From NCBI GenBank assembly GCA_011088105.1, contig JAALKI010000004.1:1-64000 (forward strand): 64,000 nucleotides of DNA, written 5' to 3'. Positions 45,531 to 55,856 of the stretch are shown in pieces; the first letter of the stretch is position 1, and every line of letters begins with the position of its first letter. The position numbers and the translations under genes were made by a program. Below the pieces are notes generated by a model that had not been told where the DNA came from, ran no database searches, and saw nothing but the letters and a program-made list of their open reading frames with translations. This DNA comes from Nitrospirota bacterium. Its GTDB lineage: Bacteria > Nitrospirota > Nitrospiria > Nitrospirales > UBA8639.

Positions 45531-48416
45531 CTAATAGCTTTCCATCGGAGGACAGGTACATGCGAGGTTTCGATCGCCATAGGTATTGTCTATTCTCGAG
45601 ACAGCAGGCCAAAACTTGTATTGCCGTAGCCATGAAGCCGGGTACACCGCGCGCTCTCGAGAATACGGGTGGGTCCAATGTTCTGTGATTAAGGTCTCGA
45701 TCGTATGCGGAGCATTTTTGAGTGGATTATCGTCTCGTGGCCACTGACCATCTTCAATCGCCGCAATCTCCTGCCGAATGGTGAGAAGGGCATCGCAATA
45801 CCGATCAAGCTCCGCCTTGGATTCACTCTCAGTCGGTTCAACCATCAATGTTCCAGCGACAGGCCAAGAGATAGTCGGGGCATGAAAACCAAAATCCATC
45901 AATCGTTTAGCCACGTCTTCAACCTCGACGTCTGCGGATTTTTTAAATGGCCGAATATCCAAGATAAACTCATGCGCTGATAAGCCATGCTTCCCAGCAT
46001 ATAATACAGGAAAGTTCTTCTCGAGACGTTTTGCCATGTAATTAGCATTCAAAATGGCAACGCTCGTGGCTTTGGTGAGACCATCATGTCCCATCAAGGC
46101 AATAAACGCCCAAGAAATTGGCAGGATACTCGGACTGCCATAGGGTGCAGCGGCGATGGCCCCAATCCCCAATGGTCCACCTGAATCCCGAACCGGATGG
46201 CCTGGAAGAAATGGGGATAAATGCTCGGCCGTCCCAATAGGACCCATTCCGGGGCCACCCCCTCCATGGGGAATGCAAAATGTTTTATGAAGGTTCAAAT
46301 GACATACATCCGCGCCAATATCTCCAGGACGGCATAATCCAACCATTGCATTCATATTGGCCCCATCCATGTACACCTGGCCACCATGATCATGAACAAC
46401 CTGACATACATGGCGAATGGTCTCCTCAAATACGCCATGCGTGGAAGGATACGTAATCATAATGGCCCCTAAGACATCGGCATGCGTACGGGCCTTCGTT
46501 TCCAAATCATGTAAATCAATATTGCCAGCCTGATCACAGGCAACTGGCACAACCGTAAACCCGGCGATGACCGCACTGGCAGGATTTGTGCCATGCGCCG
46601 ATACAGGAATGAGACAGATTGTCCGTTGAGATTGCCCTCGCTGTTCATGATAGGCACGGATGACCATGAGCCCAGCATACTCTCCTTGAGATCCAGCATT
46701 GGGTTGCAGGGACACGGCGGCAAATCCCGTAATTTCAGCCAACCAGCCCTCCAATTGTTGAAAAAGCTTTGCATAGCCAACGGTTTGGTCCGATGGCACA
46801 AACGGGTGGATCCCACTGAATTCAGGCCACGTCACAGGAATCATTTCCGCTGTAGCATTTAACTTCATCGTGCAGGACCCCAAGGGGATCATAGAATGCA
46901 CCAGTGATAAATCACGCGACTGCAAGCGGTAAATATATCGAAGCAATTCATGCTCAGAGTGGTAGGTATTAAACACATCATGAGTCAAGTACGGAGAAGT
47001 CCGGAGAAAGGATTCGGGAAGACAGGATGTCCGATGTGCCATCAAATCCTCAATCGCAAATGGCAATACAGGGTCAGGTGAAAAGACATATAGGAGCGTG
47101 GTGACATCTGAAAGTGTCGTTGTTTCATCAAGCGCAATCCCCACCGAGCCATCGTCAAAGGGACGAACATTCATGCCATGTTGTATGCCTCTTGCCAGAA
47201 TGTCGTTTTGCGAAAGACCAGCAGGGTATACACGAAGGGTATCGAAAAAATATGTCGCGGTCTGTCGACAGCCAAGACGCGTAAGGCCTTCAGCAAGAAA
47301 ACAGGTGAGGTCATGAACAGACTGCGCAATCCGCCTAAGACCTATAGGGCCATGGTAGACCGCATACATCCCAGCTAAAATGGCGAGAAGCACTTGTGCC
47401 GTACAGATGTTGCTTGTCGCACGATCTCGACGGATATGCTGTTCACGTGTTTGAAGGGCTAACCGATAGGCTGGTCGATCTTGCGAATCACGGGAAACAC
47501 CGACAAGACGGCCAGGCATTTGCCGCTTATGATCCATCGTAGTCGATAAAAATGCAGCATGTGGTCCACCAAACCCCAATGGGACGCCAAAGCGTTGTGA
47601 TGAGCCAACAGCAATGTCAGCACCAAATTCACCAGGAGGCGTCAGAAGCGTCAACGCCAATAGATCGGTGGCGACAACCAAAAGCGCCCCAGCCTCATGC
47701 ATCTGCTTCGCCAATTCGCGATAATCATACAGAGCGCCCTCAGTTGTTGGATATTGTACCAAGACGCCACAGTATCGCTGAGCCGAAGGATCGAGAGAAG
47801 AGACAGGACCAATTTGTAGATGAATGCCTGAAGACATGGCACGCGTTTGCACAACGGCTATGGTCTGTGGGTGGCAACCCTCGGCAATAAAAAATGTGTT
47901 TTGTTCTCCCCCGACAATCGCTCGGCACATCGACATGGCTTCAGCCGCAGCCGTTGCTTCATCAAGCAACGACGCATTGGCCAATGGCAAGCCCGTCAAA
48001 TCAGCGACCATCGTCTGAAAGTTCAACAAGGCCTCTAGCCGGCCCTGTGCAATCTCTGCTTGATACGGTGTGTATTGGGTATACCAGGCAGGATTCTCAA
48101 AGATGTTTCGAAGAATAACGGGTGGAGTGAGGCAATCATAATAGCCCATCCCAATAAACGAACGATATCGGGTATTGTCATGAGCCACTGCCCTCAACTC
48201 TTCAAGCACAGCCTGTTCAGTACGAGAGGCAGGCAAATCCAACGACCTGTGTAAGCGAATCGTATCTGGAACGACAGCATTAATCAGTACATTCAGTGAT
48301 GCAAAACCAAGCATGCCCACCATTTCTTGAATATCAGATTCACTAGGGCCGAGATGCCGACAAGGGAATGTATCTCCTGGCAAAATGGAAGAATGAGGGC
48401 TTTCGGTATTCATCAT
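45531..48416 (-). CDS. gcvP: Glycine dehydrogenase (decarboxylating), P protein
   Basis: The P protein of the glycine cleavage system decarboxylates glycine with pyridoxal phosphate and passes aminomethyl to the H protein. The 961-residue protein is the fused two-domain form. Visible motifs: [20 protein letters not shown] (start), [40 protein letters not shown], and in the C-half the PLP-lysine motif [20 protein letters not shown] (about 705-725), preceded by [18 protein letters not shown]. GcvT and GcvH are not in the window. I see no glycine riboswitch in the leader. Confidence 0.95.
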   Translation of the reverse strand: MMNTESPHSSILPGDTFPCRHLGPSESDIQEMVGMLGFASLNVLINAVVPDTIRLHRSLDLPASRTEQAVLEELRAVAHDNTRYRSFIGMGYYDCLTPPVILRNIFENPAWYTQYTPYQAEIAQGRLEALLNFQTMVADLTGLPLANASLLDEATAAAEAMSMCRAIVGGEQNTFFIAEGCHPQTIAVVQTRAMSSGIHLQIGPVSSLDPSAQRYCGVLVQYPTTEGALYDYRELAKQMHEAGALLVVATDLLALTLLTPPGEFGADIAVGSSQRFGVPLGFGGPHAAFLSTTMDHKRQMPGRLVGVSRDSQDRPAYRLALQTREQHIRRDRATSNICTAQVLLAILAGMYAVYHGPIGLRRIAQSVHDLTCFLAEGLTRLGCRQTATYFFDTLRVYPAGLSQNDILARGIQHGMNVRPFDDGSVGIALDETTTLSDVTTLLYVFSPDPVLPFAIEDLMAHRTSCLPESFLRTSPYLTHDVFNTYHSEHELLRYIYRLQSRDLSLVHSMIPLGSCTMKLNATAEMIPVTWPEFSGIHPFVPSDQTVGYAKLFQQLEGWLAEITGFAAVSLQPNAGSQGEYAGLMVIRAYHEQRGQSQRTICLIPVSAHGTNPASAVIAGFTVVPVACDQAGNIDLHDLETKARTHADVLGAIMITYPSTHGVFEETIRHVCQVVHDHGGQVYMDGANMNAMVGLCRPGDIGADVCHLNLHKTFCIPHGGGGPGMGPIGTAEHLSPFLPGHPVRDSGGPLGIGAIAAAPYGSPSILPISWAFIALMGHDGLTKATSVAILNANYMAKRLEKNFPVLYAGKHGLSAHEFILDIRPFKKSADVEVEDVAKRLMDFGFHAPTISWPVAGTLMVEPTESESKAELDRYCDALLTIRQEIAAIEDGQWPRDDNPLKNAPHTIETLITEHWTHPYSRERAVYPASWLRQYKFWPAVSRIDNTYGDRNLACTCPPMESY

Positions 48417-48639
48417 ACTGGAGTCCTTCTAGGAAGATGTTTCACGAAAATTCCCACAGGATATCATGGGAAAATAGTTCTGCAAAGTACAGAAATGCAT
48501 CAATGTTCTACAAAATTTTTGGTGGTTTTGAGAGGACTCCATGCTGTTCTGTCCTGAGGTTCTACGAGCTTCCGACGTGAAGAGAATGGAGGCATGTTAA
48601 AGCAAATCCTCGAAAGCAACCGTGCCAGACGAGGTGACT

Positions 48640-48990
48640 TTACCGACGCTTGCGCTTGAAGAGCTCCTCGTCATAAGTTTTTTGATAGAGAATCTCCCAT
48701 TCGGAAGACCCTTCTGGAATAGAACGAGAGTAAGAGGCCAAACGGGCACGAACAATTCGATCAATGTCCTGTTCATGAGACACATGCTCTGCTAGGACTC
48801 GTTTAATTTCTCGCAAAGCCTTCGTCGGCTCCCCAATGATCTTCGCATCCGGGCTCTTTTGAAGAGCCTGAAGAATACCATGCGAAAGGTGTGTTTGTTT
48901 CTCTTCGCTGAGTAATGCCATTGGGTCTTTCGTACACTCCCCTTCTTCCTTTTGGAGAATGGGAAGGAGTGTTTTACAAGATAATATCAC
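48640..48990 (-). CDS. DUF507 family protein (second of a tandem pair)
   Basis: The 116-residue charged protein has the DUF507 pattern: HLSHGILQALQKSPDAKIIG, ALREIKRVLAEHVSHEQDID and the C-terminal LYQKTYDEELFKRKRR. DUF507 is widespread in Nitrospirota, Acidobacteriota and Deltaproteobacteria-type bacteria; its function is unknown. The start (48990) overlaps the end of the upstream DUF507 gene by 17 bases. They look like ancient duplicates. Confidence 0.85.
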   Translation of the reverse strand: MILSCKTLLPILQKEEGECTKDPMALLSEEKQTHLSHGILQALQKSPDAKIIGEPTKALREIKRVLAEHVSHEQDIDRIVRARLASYSRSIPEGSSEWEILYQKTYDEELFKRKRR

Positions 48991-49255
48991 GTTCCTTAAT
49001 CAATTTGTTTTTGACCATTGAAAACATTTTTTGGTAATCCGCACGGCCCTTCTCGAATTCGGCCTCATACTGTTTCAACATATCCCGAACCTCCGCATTC
49101 AAGCGATCTTCGACAGAACATTCCGTCGTAATCGTCTTCTCAATGGCCAAAATCAGGGTATCAAGCGATCCACAGACCTCCAGCAGTTCCGCTACTTGGA
49201 GTCGATCAATGAGTAATCGAGAAAGGTGGTGGCTATGCTCTTGTGTGATCCGCAT
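48974..49255 (-). CDS. DUF507 family protein (first of a tandem pair)
   Basis: The 93-residue protein (MRITQEHSHHLSRLLIDRLQ ... EKGRADYQKMFSMVKNKLIK) has the DUF507 helical layout, with [RK]IT-x-[ED] at the start and a long amphipathic helix at the end. It precedes the second DUF507 gene with overlap, and follows the cyclophilin-like gene by 9 bases, forming a three-gene unit. Confidence 0.82.
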   Translation of the reverse strand: MRITQEHSHHLSRLLIDRLQVAELLEVCGSLDTLILAIEKTITTECSVEDRLNAEVRDMLKQYEAEFEKGRADYQKMFSMVKNKLIKERDIIL

Positions 49256-49264
49256 CGAATATTG

Positions 49265-49651
49265 TCATACCACAGCTTCGACATGAATCGTTTTGGCGCC
49301 AATAACCTGACGCAAGACTGTTGGATCACCGACAAGTCGTCCGATAATATTGACACGATCAGCAGGGACAGGATCCTCTCCCATGCTCATAGGCGTTCGA
49401 CCGAAAAAGATTGCCAACATCTGACCCATGCCCCAAAAGGCAAGATCCCCCACTTTCACTTGGGTCGTGGCAGTTTCCCGGTAATCTTTCACACCAGGCA
49501 CGTGGCAATAAAACTCTTCACCCCACATATTCATCGGCGCTTCAATGGGAAGAGCTTGATAGATTTCCTGAGCCGTACGAGTAGACTTGAGCTCAGCTTC
49601 TAACGTGATGCCACCAACTGAAATTTTGATACGTCGCGTTGTCTCTTCCAT
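49265..49651 (-). CDS. Cyclophilin-like fold protein (TM1367 type)
   Basis: The 128-residue protein resembles the TM1367-type cyclophilin-like group: MNMWGEEFYCHVPGVKD, then VGDLAFWGMGQMLAIFFGRT (residues about 65-84) and PMSMGEDPVPADRVNIIGRL. The classic prolyl-isomerase arginine motif is not seen, so peptidyl-prolyl isomerase activity is doubtful. It is the first gene of the unit with the two DUF507 genes. Confidence 0.82.
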   Translation of the reverse strand: MEETTRRIKISVGGITLEAELKSTRTAQEIYQALPIEAPMNMWGEEFYCHVPGVKDYRETATTQVKVGDLAFWGMGQMLAIFFGRTPMSMGEDPVPADRVNIIGRLVGDPTVLRQVIGAKTIHVEAVV

Positions 49652-49923
49652 TCGTATCCTTTTGTTGGAATAAGGAGGGTGAATAATTCAAAAAAGTCTC
49701 AAGCGCAGGAGGCAACGACCATCTATCCGCAAATAATAGAAAAGAATCAAGATCATTCAACAAGACAACCCAGCTGTCTGCGGGTATGAGTGATGAGGCA
49801 CGCCGCAAGCACGCGAGCCTTTGCGTTTGCAAAGCCTGACGGCTGTTTTCAACAATCACGGAATGTAACTTGTTCCCCGGCTAAAATCAAGAATACAATG
49901 CGTTGTGACAGGTATCGGAACCT

Positions 49924-50721
49924 ATGTTACAATCAACATTCGTTTTTCTCAAAGGCAATGGCGAATCGACCGAACGCTGTCTCTGGGAGGCTGGCATTAG
50001 AAATTGGCATGATTTTTTAGCCAGTTCTTCCCTGCCTGGCATCGCAACGGCTCGAAAAAACTTGTACGACGAGTACATGTATCACTTACTCGCTGAATAC
50101 CAACAAGGCAATTTTCGTTTTTTCGCTCGGTGTCTCAAGCCCCGTGACCATTGGCGACTCTTCGATACCTTTCGGACGAGAACTGTTTTCCTTGATATTG
50201 AAACAACAGGCGAGCCAGCAGGGATCGGGTACGTCACACTCGTGGGATTATATGCCAACGGCCAGACCACAACACTTATTCGCAATGAAACACTCACCGC
50301 AGATCGGCTTGAGAGTGAACTCTCACGCTATGATCTCATTGTCACATTCTTTGGAACTAGCTTCGACGTACCCTACCTTCGGACAACCTTCCCAACGCTC
50401 CGTATTGATCATGCCCACTTTGACCTCTGTTTTGCTGCCAGGCGTCTTGGGCTTCGCGGGGGGCTCAAACATATTGAACAGGAATTAGGGTTGGCTCGAT
50501 CGGCTAACATCCAAGGACTTGACGGATGGGATGCCGTTCGTCTTTGGAGAGCCTGGGAAAATGGGCAGACTGAAGCCAAGGCGCTGTTATGTGACTACAA
50601 TGAAGCGGATGTTCGGAATCTGGAGCCTTTAGCAGAGCATTTGTATGCCATGTTGCGGGAACGCTCAGGATTTGTTTCTCCCTATCAACCATCTGTGAGA
50701 AAAACAAGGAGTGCAGGATGA
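49924..50721 (+). CDS. RNase H-like exonuclease (YprB family)
   Basis: The 265-residue protein has a DEDD-type nuclease domain (about 85-245): TVFLDIETTG with the first acid pair, DLIVTFFGTSFDVPYLRTTF with the second Asp, and CDYNEADVRNLEPLAEHLY with the last. GLRGGLKHIEQELGL and the C-terminal layout match YprB-like predicted exonucleases. The substrate is unknown; DNA is usual for the class. The stop overlaps the ATG of the PP2C gene (50718-50721). Confidence 0.85.
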   Translation: MLQSTFVFLKGNGESTERCLWEAGIRNWHDFLASSSLPGIATARKNLYDEYMYHLLAEYQQGNFRFFARCLKPRDHWRLFDTFRTRTVFLDIETTGEPAGIGYVTLVGLYANGQTTTLIRNETLTADRLESELSRYDLIVTFFGTSFDVPYLRTTFPTLRIDHAHFDLCFAARRLGLRGGLKHIEQELGLARSANIQGLDGWDAVRLWRAWENGQTEAKALLCDYNEADVRNLEPLAEHLYAMLRERSGFVSPYQPSVRKTRSAG

Positions 50722-51473
50722 AATGGGAAGGAACAGGCCTCACGGATAGAGGCAAGGTACGAGCATCGAAGCAAGATGCCTTTGCCATTAATAATCCACT
50801 GCAATTGTGGGTGGTGGCAGACGGAATGGGAGGACGTCCAGGAGGAGACATTGCCAGTCAAATAGCTGTAAACACCATCATGACGTCTATTCAGGAGTCT
50901 ATGGCAGACACGCAGGGAGAACCAGCACACCAACAGGCCATACTGGAAATAGCCATGAAATCGGCAAACACGGCCATACGAGAGGAAGTGCAGAGACGTC
51001 CAAAATTAGCCGGGATGGGAACCACGGCTGTTCTATTGTGGATCTCCTCCTCTCCTCCCTCACAAGCCACCATTGTCCATATTGGGGATAGTCGCGCCTA
51101 TTTGCTGCAGCAGGATACCATCACCCAACTGTCTACCGACCATTCTTGGGTCATTGAGCAAATACAACAAGGACTCCTGAGCCCTGAAGAAGCAAGTATC
51201 CACCCTATGCAAAATGCCATAACTCGAGCCCTTGGCATCGAACCCACGAGCGCCCCAGACATTCGCACTCTAGCGCTACAGCCAACAGATCGGGTACTCC
51301 TTTGCACAGATGGACTTACCAAAATGATGAGTGATCAGCAGATTTTCAACAGGACTTCATCCTCTCAGAGAAGCAGAGAGGATTATTGTCAGGAGTTGAT
51401 CACAGAAGCGAACCGTCTAGGAGGGCAGGACAATACCACAGTGATCATTGTTGGCCAAAACGGTCAACCATGA
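50718..51473 (+). CDS. PP2C-family serine/threonine phosphatase (Stp/PrpC type)
   Basis: The 251-residue protein has the PPM motifs: GLTDRGKVRASKQDAF (usually R-x-x-N-E-D; here K-Q-D, Asp kept), WVVADGMGGRPGGDIAS, GMGTTAVLL, IVHIGDSRAYLLQ, DRVLLCTDGLTKMMSD and GGQDNTTVIIV. Two Mn/Mg ions bound by these Asp residues remove phosphate from Ser/Thr. No Hanks-type kinase is next to it. The ATG overlap with the nuclease gene suggests co-translation. Confidence 0.92.
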   Translation: MKWEGTGLTDRGKVRASKQDAFAINNPLQLWVVADGMGGRPGGDIASQIAVNTIMTSIQESMADTQGEPAHQQAILEIAMKSANTAIREEVQRRPKLAGMGTTAVLLWISSSPPSQATIVHIGDSRAYLLQQDTITQLSTDHSWVIEQIQQGLLSPEEASIHPMQNAITRALGIEPTSAPDIRTLALQPTDRVLLCTDGLTKMMSDQQIFNRTSSSQRSREDYCQELITEANRLGGQDNTTVIIVGQNGQP

Positions 51474-51475
51474 GG

Positions 51476-52210
51476 TCAGGTTGGTCTCCGAAACAATGCA
51501 GACCAGCCAAAATACCCCACAGCATCTTTCATGTTAGAAAACCACCGTTTTGCTGTCCCCATATGAGGATCCGTGACATATTGCAGCGTTAACACAATGC
51601 GTTCCTCTGCTTCACCAAGCGGCGTCACGGCATGATAGAGCCTATCGCCATTAAAGAAAACCAGTGACCCAGGATCCGTGCGCAGGGACAGCTCTGTGAT
51701 TTCTCGTTGTGGGTCCTTGGTATGCAGCCGACAGACTAATTGACTCGTGGACCTGTCGACTAACCCCAACAATACCGTATAGCGAGCGCCTTTATAGTAT
51801 GACGTATCATAATGAAATCCAATGTGATCCCCTGGCTCGGTATAAAAGTACAACGCACAGGCATGAGGGTCATGATCAGGGCAGAGAAGCAGGGGAACAC
51901 CAGCAAGACGACTAAGCCAATCAATAAACACTGGGGCACGATAGAATGCGAGAATGGCTGGCGCCTTCTGCTGAAGCAGATACGCACTTACACTACCGCC
52001 TTTTTTATGAGTGGGAATATAATTACGATTCAACTGTGGACGAACTTGGGTGACATCCTCCATCAACTGATCAACCACGGGTGGAGAGAAAAAATTTTGA
52101 ATCGTTAAAAATTCTCCCTGGGCAGTATAGCGCTGTTGGAGTTGAGTAAAGTCAGACTGCTGAATGGCCTGATTCAGTTCTTGCTCAACCCTCTCTCGCA
52201 CAATGTGCAT
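51476..52210 (-). CDS. 2-oxoglutarate/Fe(II)-dependent oxygenase
   Basis: The 244-residue protein has the double-stranded beta-helix motif: HxD in GFHYDTSYYKGARYTVLLG (about 128-146), distal His in NGDRLYHAVTPLGEAEERIV (about 192-211) with the 2OG-binding Arg. PALNRNYIP-like and LLLCPDHDPHACALYFYTEP segments fit prolyl-4-hydroxylase-type small oxygenases. Substrate unknown. It diverges from the DUF6445 oxygenase with about 100 bases between start codons. Confidence 0.85.
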   Translation of the reverse strand: MHIVRERVEQELNQAIQQSDFTQLQQRYTAQGEFLTIQNFFSPPVVDQLMEDVTQVRPQLNRNYIPTHKKGGSVSAYLLQQKAPAILAFYRAPVFIDWLSRLAGVPLLLCPDHDPHACALYFYTEPGDHIGFHYDTSYYKGARYTVLLGLVDRSTSQLVCRLHTKDPQREITELSLRTDPGSLVFFNGDRLYHAVTPLGEAEERIVLTLQYVTDPHMGTAKRWFSNMKDAVGYFGWSALFRRPT

Positions 52211-52313
52211 ACAGACTCCCTCATGTTAATCAACCCTCTATGCAGCCCCGTCATGACTATAGCATAATGCAGAAACCCCTTCACTCACATTGCAACCGAG
52301 ATGCGCGAGTACG

Positions 52314-52988
52314 ATGATGACAATTCAACTACCATATCGAGAACTCACAGCAGGTCAAGATTATTGGATTGAAGACCAGGTCTTACGGAACCCCCTTGAA
52401 ACTGCTCAACGATGTATTTCCAAAAGCACTTGGACCTTGGGAGCTCCCTGGCGGCCAGAACCGTGGCCGGGAATGCGTGCGACAGACGCCCTAACTCGCG
52501 AAGAACTTACAGTGATTGAAACATGTGTCACCACTCGATTTGGACTCAAAGGCGTCCACCCACAAAATGCCGTTGAAATGGGCATTTCCGGGCATAATCA
52601 CATTCAAATTGTTGGGGGAGCTGAAGGCGTCGCTCGACCACATGTCGATTCCGCCACAATATGTGATTATGCGGGGGTGCTCTATCTCCACCCTAGCCCA
52701 CCGACCATTCATTGTGGCACGTCGTTTTATCGACTCCATCTACCGGGAGAAGAACCAGGCGGAAATGTCTGTCCCCGGGAATACGAAAGCTTGAGTCAGG
52801 TTCCAGGCGTTTCACAAGAAATGGACCCAACCATGTTCGAAGAAATCATCGAAGTTCCTTATGTCTTCAACCGCTTGCTCATCTACAAATCCGATATCAT
52901 TCATTCCGCAAGCAGCTACTTTGGCTGGGGACATGAATTGGCCTCAAAACGAATGGCCGTCGTCTTCTTTTGGAAAGCCATCTCTTAA
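52314..52988 (+). CDS. DUF6445 protein, putative 2OG-Fe(II) oxygenase
   Basis: The 224-residue protein resembles DUF6445: HxD in VARPHVDSATICDYAGVLYL (about 103-122), LHPSPPTIHCGTSFYRLH, then the distal His in YKSDIIHSASSYFGWG and Lys/Arg in KRMAVVFFWK, the layout of 2OG oxygenases. ATG 52314 is preferred to an upstream TTG (52290). The stop overlaps that of recN on the other strand by 3 bases. It could modify an amino acid or peptide. Confidence 0.8.
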   Translation: MMTIQLPYRELTAGQDYWIEDQVLRNPLETAQRCISKSTWTLGAPWRPEPWPGMRATDALTREELTVIETCVTTRFGLKGVHPQNAVEMGISGHNHIQIVGGAEGVARPHVDSATICDYAGVLYLHPSPPTIHCGTSFYRLHLPGEEPGGNVCPREYESLSQVPGVSQEMDPTMFEEIIEVPYVFNRLLIYKSDIIHSASSYFGWGHELASKRMAVVFFWKAIS

Positions 52989-54679
52989 GATCGTGAAGGC
53001 CTGTGGCCTTTAGCCGTCTTGAGCATTTCCTCAGCAGTGTTTCTCACCGAAGGCGTGATTTTCAGACCGCCCAGCATTCTTGCAATTTCTTCTTGGCGAT
53101 CTGGATGAGACAACCCACGGACTTGTGTGACAGTCCTTTCATTCATCACCGATTTTTCAATCAGAAAATGGGCATGCCCATGAGAAGCAATTTGAGGAAG
53201 ATGCGTGATACAAAAAACTTGATGGTATTGGCCCAAGGCCTGTAAGCGTTGTCCCATGACGGCGGCGACGCCTCCACCAATCCCAGTATCAACTTCATCA
53301 AAAAATAAGACTGGAATCTGATCCGTTTCGGCCAAGACCGTTTTCATGGCCAGCATCAGCCGTGACAATTCACCACCAGACGCGACTTTGGCAAGAGACT
53401 GCGGCACCTCCCCAGGATTGGCAGAAAACAGGTATTCGACCCGATCCATGCCTGTCGCCGTAAGTTCCTCTTCTGGCAGGGGCAACACCATGATGGAAAA
53501 ATGTGTGTGAGTCATGTGTAATGCAGCTAGTTCGCCTTGAATTTTTTTCTCCATATCTTGCGCAATCTGTCGACGAGCTTGAGAAAGACGCGTAGCCAAT
53601 TCACCAGCCTGCTGTCGTTCCTTGGTAACCGCCTGCCGAAGCCTCTCTGTTCGTTCCTCTAAGGTCGTCCAGCTTTCACATTCGTGTCTTAACTCCCCAA
53701 CTCGAGAGATGAGTTCCTCAATGGATTGCCCATATTTCTTTTTTAATCGTTGAAGAAGAGCCAGACGTACATCAATCTCCTCAAGCCGTCCGGGATCCAT
53801 CTCAAGGCCTCCGACATAATCCCGAAGGCGACTTGCTAATTCTTGCAAGTGAACAGTAGCACTTTCAGCATGTTCATGTATTCCGGCCAACTCTTGATCA
53901 ATACATTCCAACTCCTGAATATCACCCTGAACGACATTCAGACAATCCAAGAGAGAGTCATCACTGCGATAGACCATTTCATAGGCATGCTGTGCCAGCT
54001 CAGACAATCGACCTGCATGTTGCAAACGATGATGTTCACGTTCCAACTCCTCTTCCTCCCCGAAACGCAGCTCGGCATTGTCCAATTCTTGCAATTGAAA
54101 CTGAAAAAACTCCTGACGCTGTATGTGATCGGACGCGTGGCAAACAAGTTGCTCAAGCTCCGCTTGAACGTCCTGCCAGCGCTGAAAACACTGCGTAAAC
54201 TCGGTGCGAAGGCTTATCAAATGCCCAAGCCCATCAAGCATATCCAGTTGGACTTTTGGCGATAACAACGACTGTTGGTCATGTTGACCATGTATATCGA
54301 CTAAGCAACGGCCGAGTTGTTGGATAACGTGCAAGGGGGTGAGATGTCCATTAAGATAGAGCCGATTTCGCCCAGATCGAGAGAGGACCCTCCGAATAAT
54401 CAGGTCTTCTCCTTCAGAAGGACGAAGATTGACCTTATCCAAATAATCAATACAGGGTCCGGATAAAGGAAGTGAAAAGGCGGCTTCAAGGACAGCCTCC
54501 TCGGCACCAATTCGAATCTGATCAGTGGATGCGCGTCCACCAATCAGTAAAATCAGCGCTTCGACAAGCAGCGACTTTCCAGCCCCTGTTTCCCCTGTGA
54601 GCACCTGAAAACCAGGAACACATTCAAGATAGAGCCGATCGATAAGCGCAAAATTGGAGATATGCAGCTCGGTAATCAT
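52985..54679 (-). CDS. recN: DNA repair protein RecN
   Basis: RecN is an SMC-like ATPase that helps double-strand break repair. The 564-residue protein has Walker A GETGAGKSLLVEALILLIGG (about 29-48), the HGQHDQQSLL segment, long coiled coils (about 150-370), the ABC signature VASGGELSRLMLAMK (about 425-440), Walker B VLFFDEVDTGIGG and a final His motif (VFCITHLPQIASH). Length is normal. Confidence 0.95.
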   Translation of the reverse strand: MITELHISNFALIDRLYLECVPGFQVLTGETGAGKSLLVEALILLIGGRASTDQIRIGAEEAVLEAAFSLPLSGPCIDYLDKVNLRPSEGEDLIIRRVLSRSGRNRLYLNGHLTPLHVIQQLGRCLVDIHGQHDQQSLLSPKVQLDMLDGLGHLISLRTEFTQCFQRWQDVQAELEQLVCHASDHIQRQEFFQFQLQELDNAELRFGEEEELEREHHRLQHAGRLSELAQHAYEMVYRSDDSLLDCLNVVQGDIQELECIDQELAGIHEHAESATVHLQELASRLRDYVGGLEMDPGRLEEIDVRLALLQRLKKKYGQSIEELISRVGELRHECESWTTLEERTERLRQAVTKERQQAGELATRLSQARRQIAQDMEKKIQGELAALHMTHTHFSIMVLPLPEEELTATGMDRVEYLFSANPGEVPQSLAKVASGGELSRLMLAMKTVLAETDQIPVLFFDEVDTGIGGGVAAVMGQRLQALGQYHQVFCITHLPQIASHGHAHFLIEKSVMNERTVTQVRGLSHPDRQEEIARMLGGLKITPSVRNTAEEMLKTAKGHRPSRS

Positions 54680-54721
54680 GGAGCCATGCCATCATACGGC
54701 ACGGAATCATACCGTTGCCGA

Positions 54722-55054
54722 TTACGGTTCAAGGAGAGAGTCGATGGTTTGCTTGAATTGCGGTTTAGGTCTGACACCAACTAACTTTTCGACTGGTTTC
54801 CCATCCTTAAAAAACACAATGGTGGGGATACTCATAATTTGATATTGCGCAGCAACTTCTGGGGCCTCATCGGTATTGAGCTTCATGACCTTGAGCTTCC
54901 CTTCGTATTCTCCTGCCAATTCCTCCACAATGGGCGCCACCATTTGACAAGGGCCACACCATACAGCCCAAAAATCAACCATCACTAACTGAGACGACTG
55001 CATGACCTCTGCTTCCCAATTCGACTGATCAGCTTGTATTACTTGCGTAGCCAC
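54722..55054 (-). CDS. trxA: Thioredoxin
   Basis: The 110-residue cytosolic thioredoxin has the active site WAVWCGPCQMVAPIVEELAG (Cys34 and Cys37) and the cis-Pro in IMSIPTIVFFKDGKPVEKLV. It reduces disulfides in cytosolic proteins. The start at 55054 has AGGAGGTCCGG in front. Single gene upstream of recN. Confidence 0.95.
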   Translation of the reverse strand: MATQVIQADQSNWEAEVMQSSQLVMVDFWAVWCGPCQMVAPIVEELAGEYEGKLKVMKLNTDEAPEVAAQYQIMSIPTIVFFKDGKPVEKLVGVRPKPQFKQTIDSLLEP

Positions 55055-55139
55055 CCGGACCTCCTTACTCGTTAAATTGCTAATGTCGGGAAATCATCGT
55101 ACCCCGACACCTAGAGACTGTCAACTCGCCTACCACTTC

Positions 55140-55688
55140 TTACCATCCCCACTGTGGGGGAACACTTGCCCACCATTGCTGAGGGTGGGCTTCCTTCCAA
55201 TCAGCCAATTCCTGCCAAAGCCGGTCGACAGCTGACCGATCCAGACGATTGGCCATAGCCGCCGTCAGGTCAAATTGCTGACGAAGCCCCTCATGAATCA
55301 GCTCTTTGGCCATTCGCGAAAGCATATCCGGCGGATCAACTATATCACGAGTTCCTTCAGAGAATAGCCCAAGAGCCAATTGACCAACTTTACCCCATTC
55401 ATCATGTTTCGCCAAAAATGACAAATACCCATCAATTGCATGGTACACATATGTCAAGTACACATAGCCCTCGACTGAGGGTGCACGATCAAGATATCGC
55501 TGACAGGCTTCAACAGCACGCCGGTAATCTCCTACAGCTAGATAGATTTTGGCTCGTTGGAGGGAAGCAGGAGGAGAGTCCACAGGCGTGACGGCAATCC
55601 CAAGCCCAGGAGCCAGTAGAAGAAAGACGCACAAGAGAGAACTGATCATGCCAACTCGTTGGGTGAACGTCTGGATAGATTTTTGCAT
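55140..55688 (-). CDS. Exported TPR-like protein of unknown function
   Basis: ATG 55688, with AAGGGGG ahead of it, gives a signal peptide (MQKSIQTFTQRVGMISSLLC, then VFLLLAPGLGIA). The rest contains one or two TPR-like helical pairs (SLQRAKIYLAVGDYRRAVEA, CQRYLDRAPSVEGYVYLTYV) and a Trp-rich C-terminus (HPQQWWASVPPQWGW). About 182 residues. The upstream in-frame ATG 55748 would hide the signal peptide. Family not recognised. Confidence 0.65.
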   Translation of the reverse strand: MQKSIQTFTQRVGMISSLLCVFLLLAPGLGIAVTPVDSPPASLQRAKIYLAVGDYRRAVEACQRYLDRAPSVEGYVYLTYVYHAIDGYLSFLAKHDEWGKVGQLALGLFSEGTRDIVDPPDMLSRMAKELIHEGLRQQFDLTAAMANRLDRSAVDRLWQELADWKEAHPQQWWASVPPQWGW

Positions 55689-55856
55689 TCGAGCCCCCTT
55701 GAAGTTTTGGAAAAGAGTTGCTATTGTCCCCCGCGTTTGACTCGGCATTTCTTCTGAAGGTCACTGGCCCCAACACCACATTCACGATATGGTCACGTTG
55801 AGGCACTTTCATATTCAACATGGTCACCATCCTCAAGCCATAGACGTTCTTACGAC

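Noticed and set aside
48417-48600. Glycine riboswitch before gcvP
   Set aside because: The leader does not show the conserved paired-aptamer core that I would expect; only unstructured sequence is visible.
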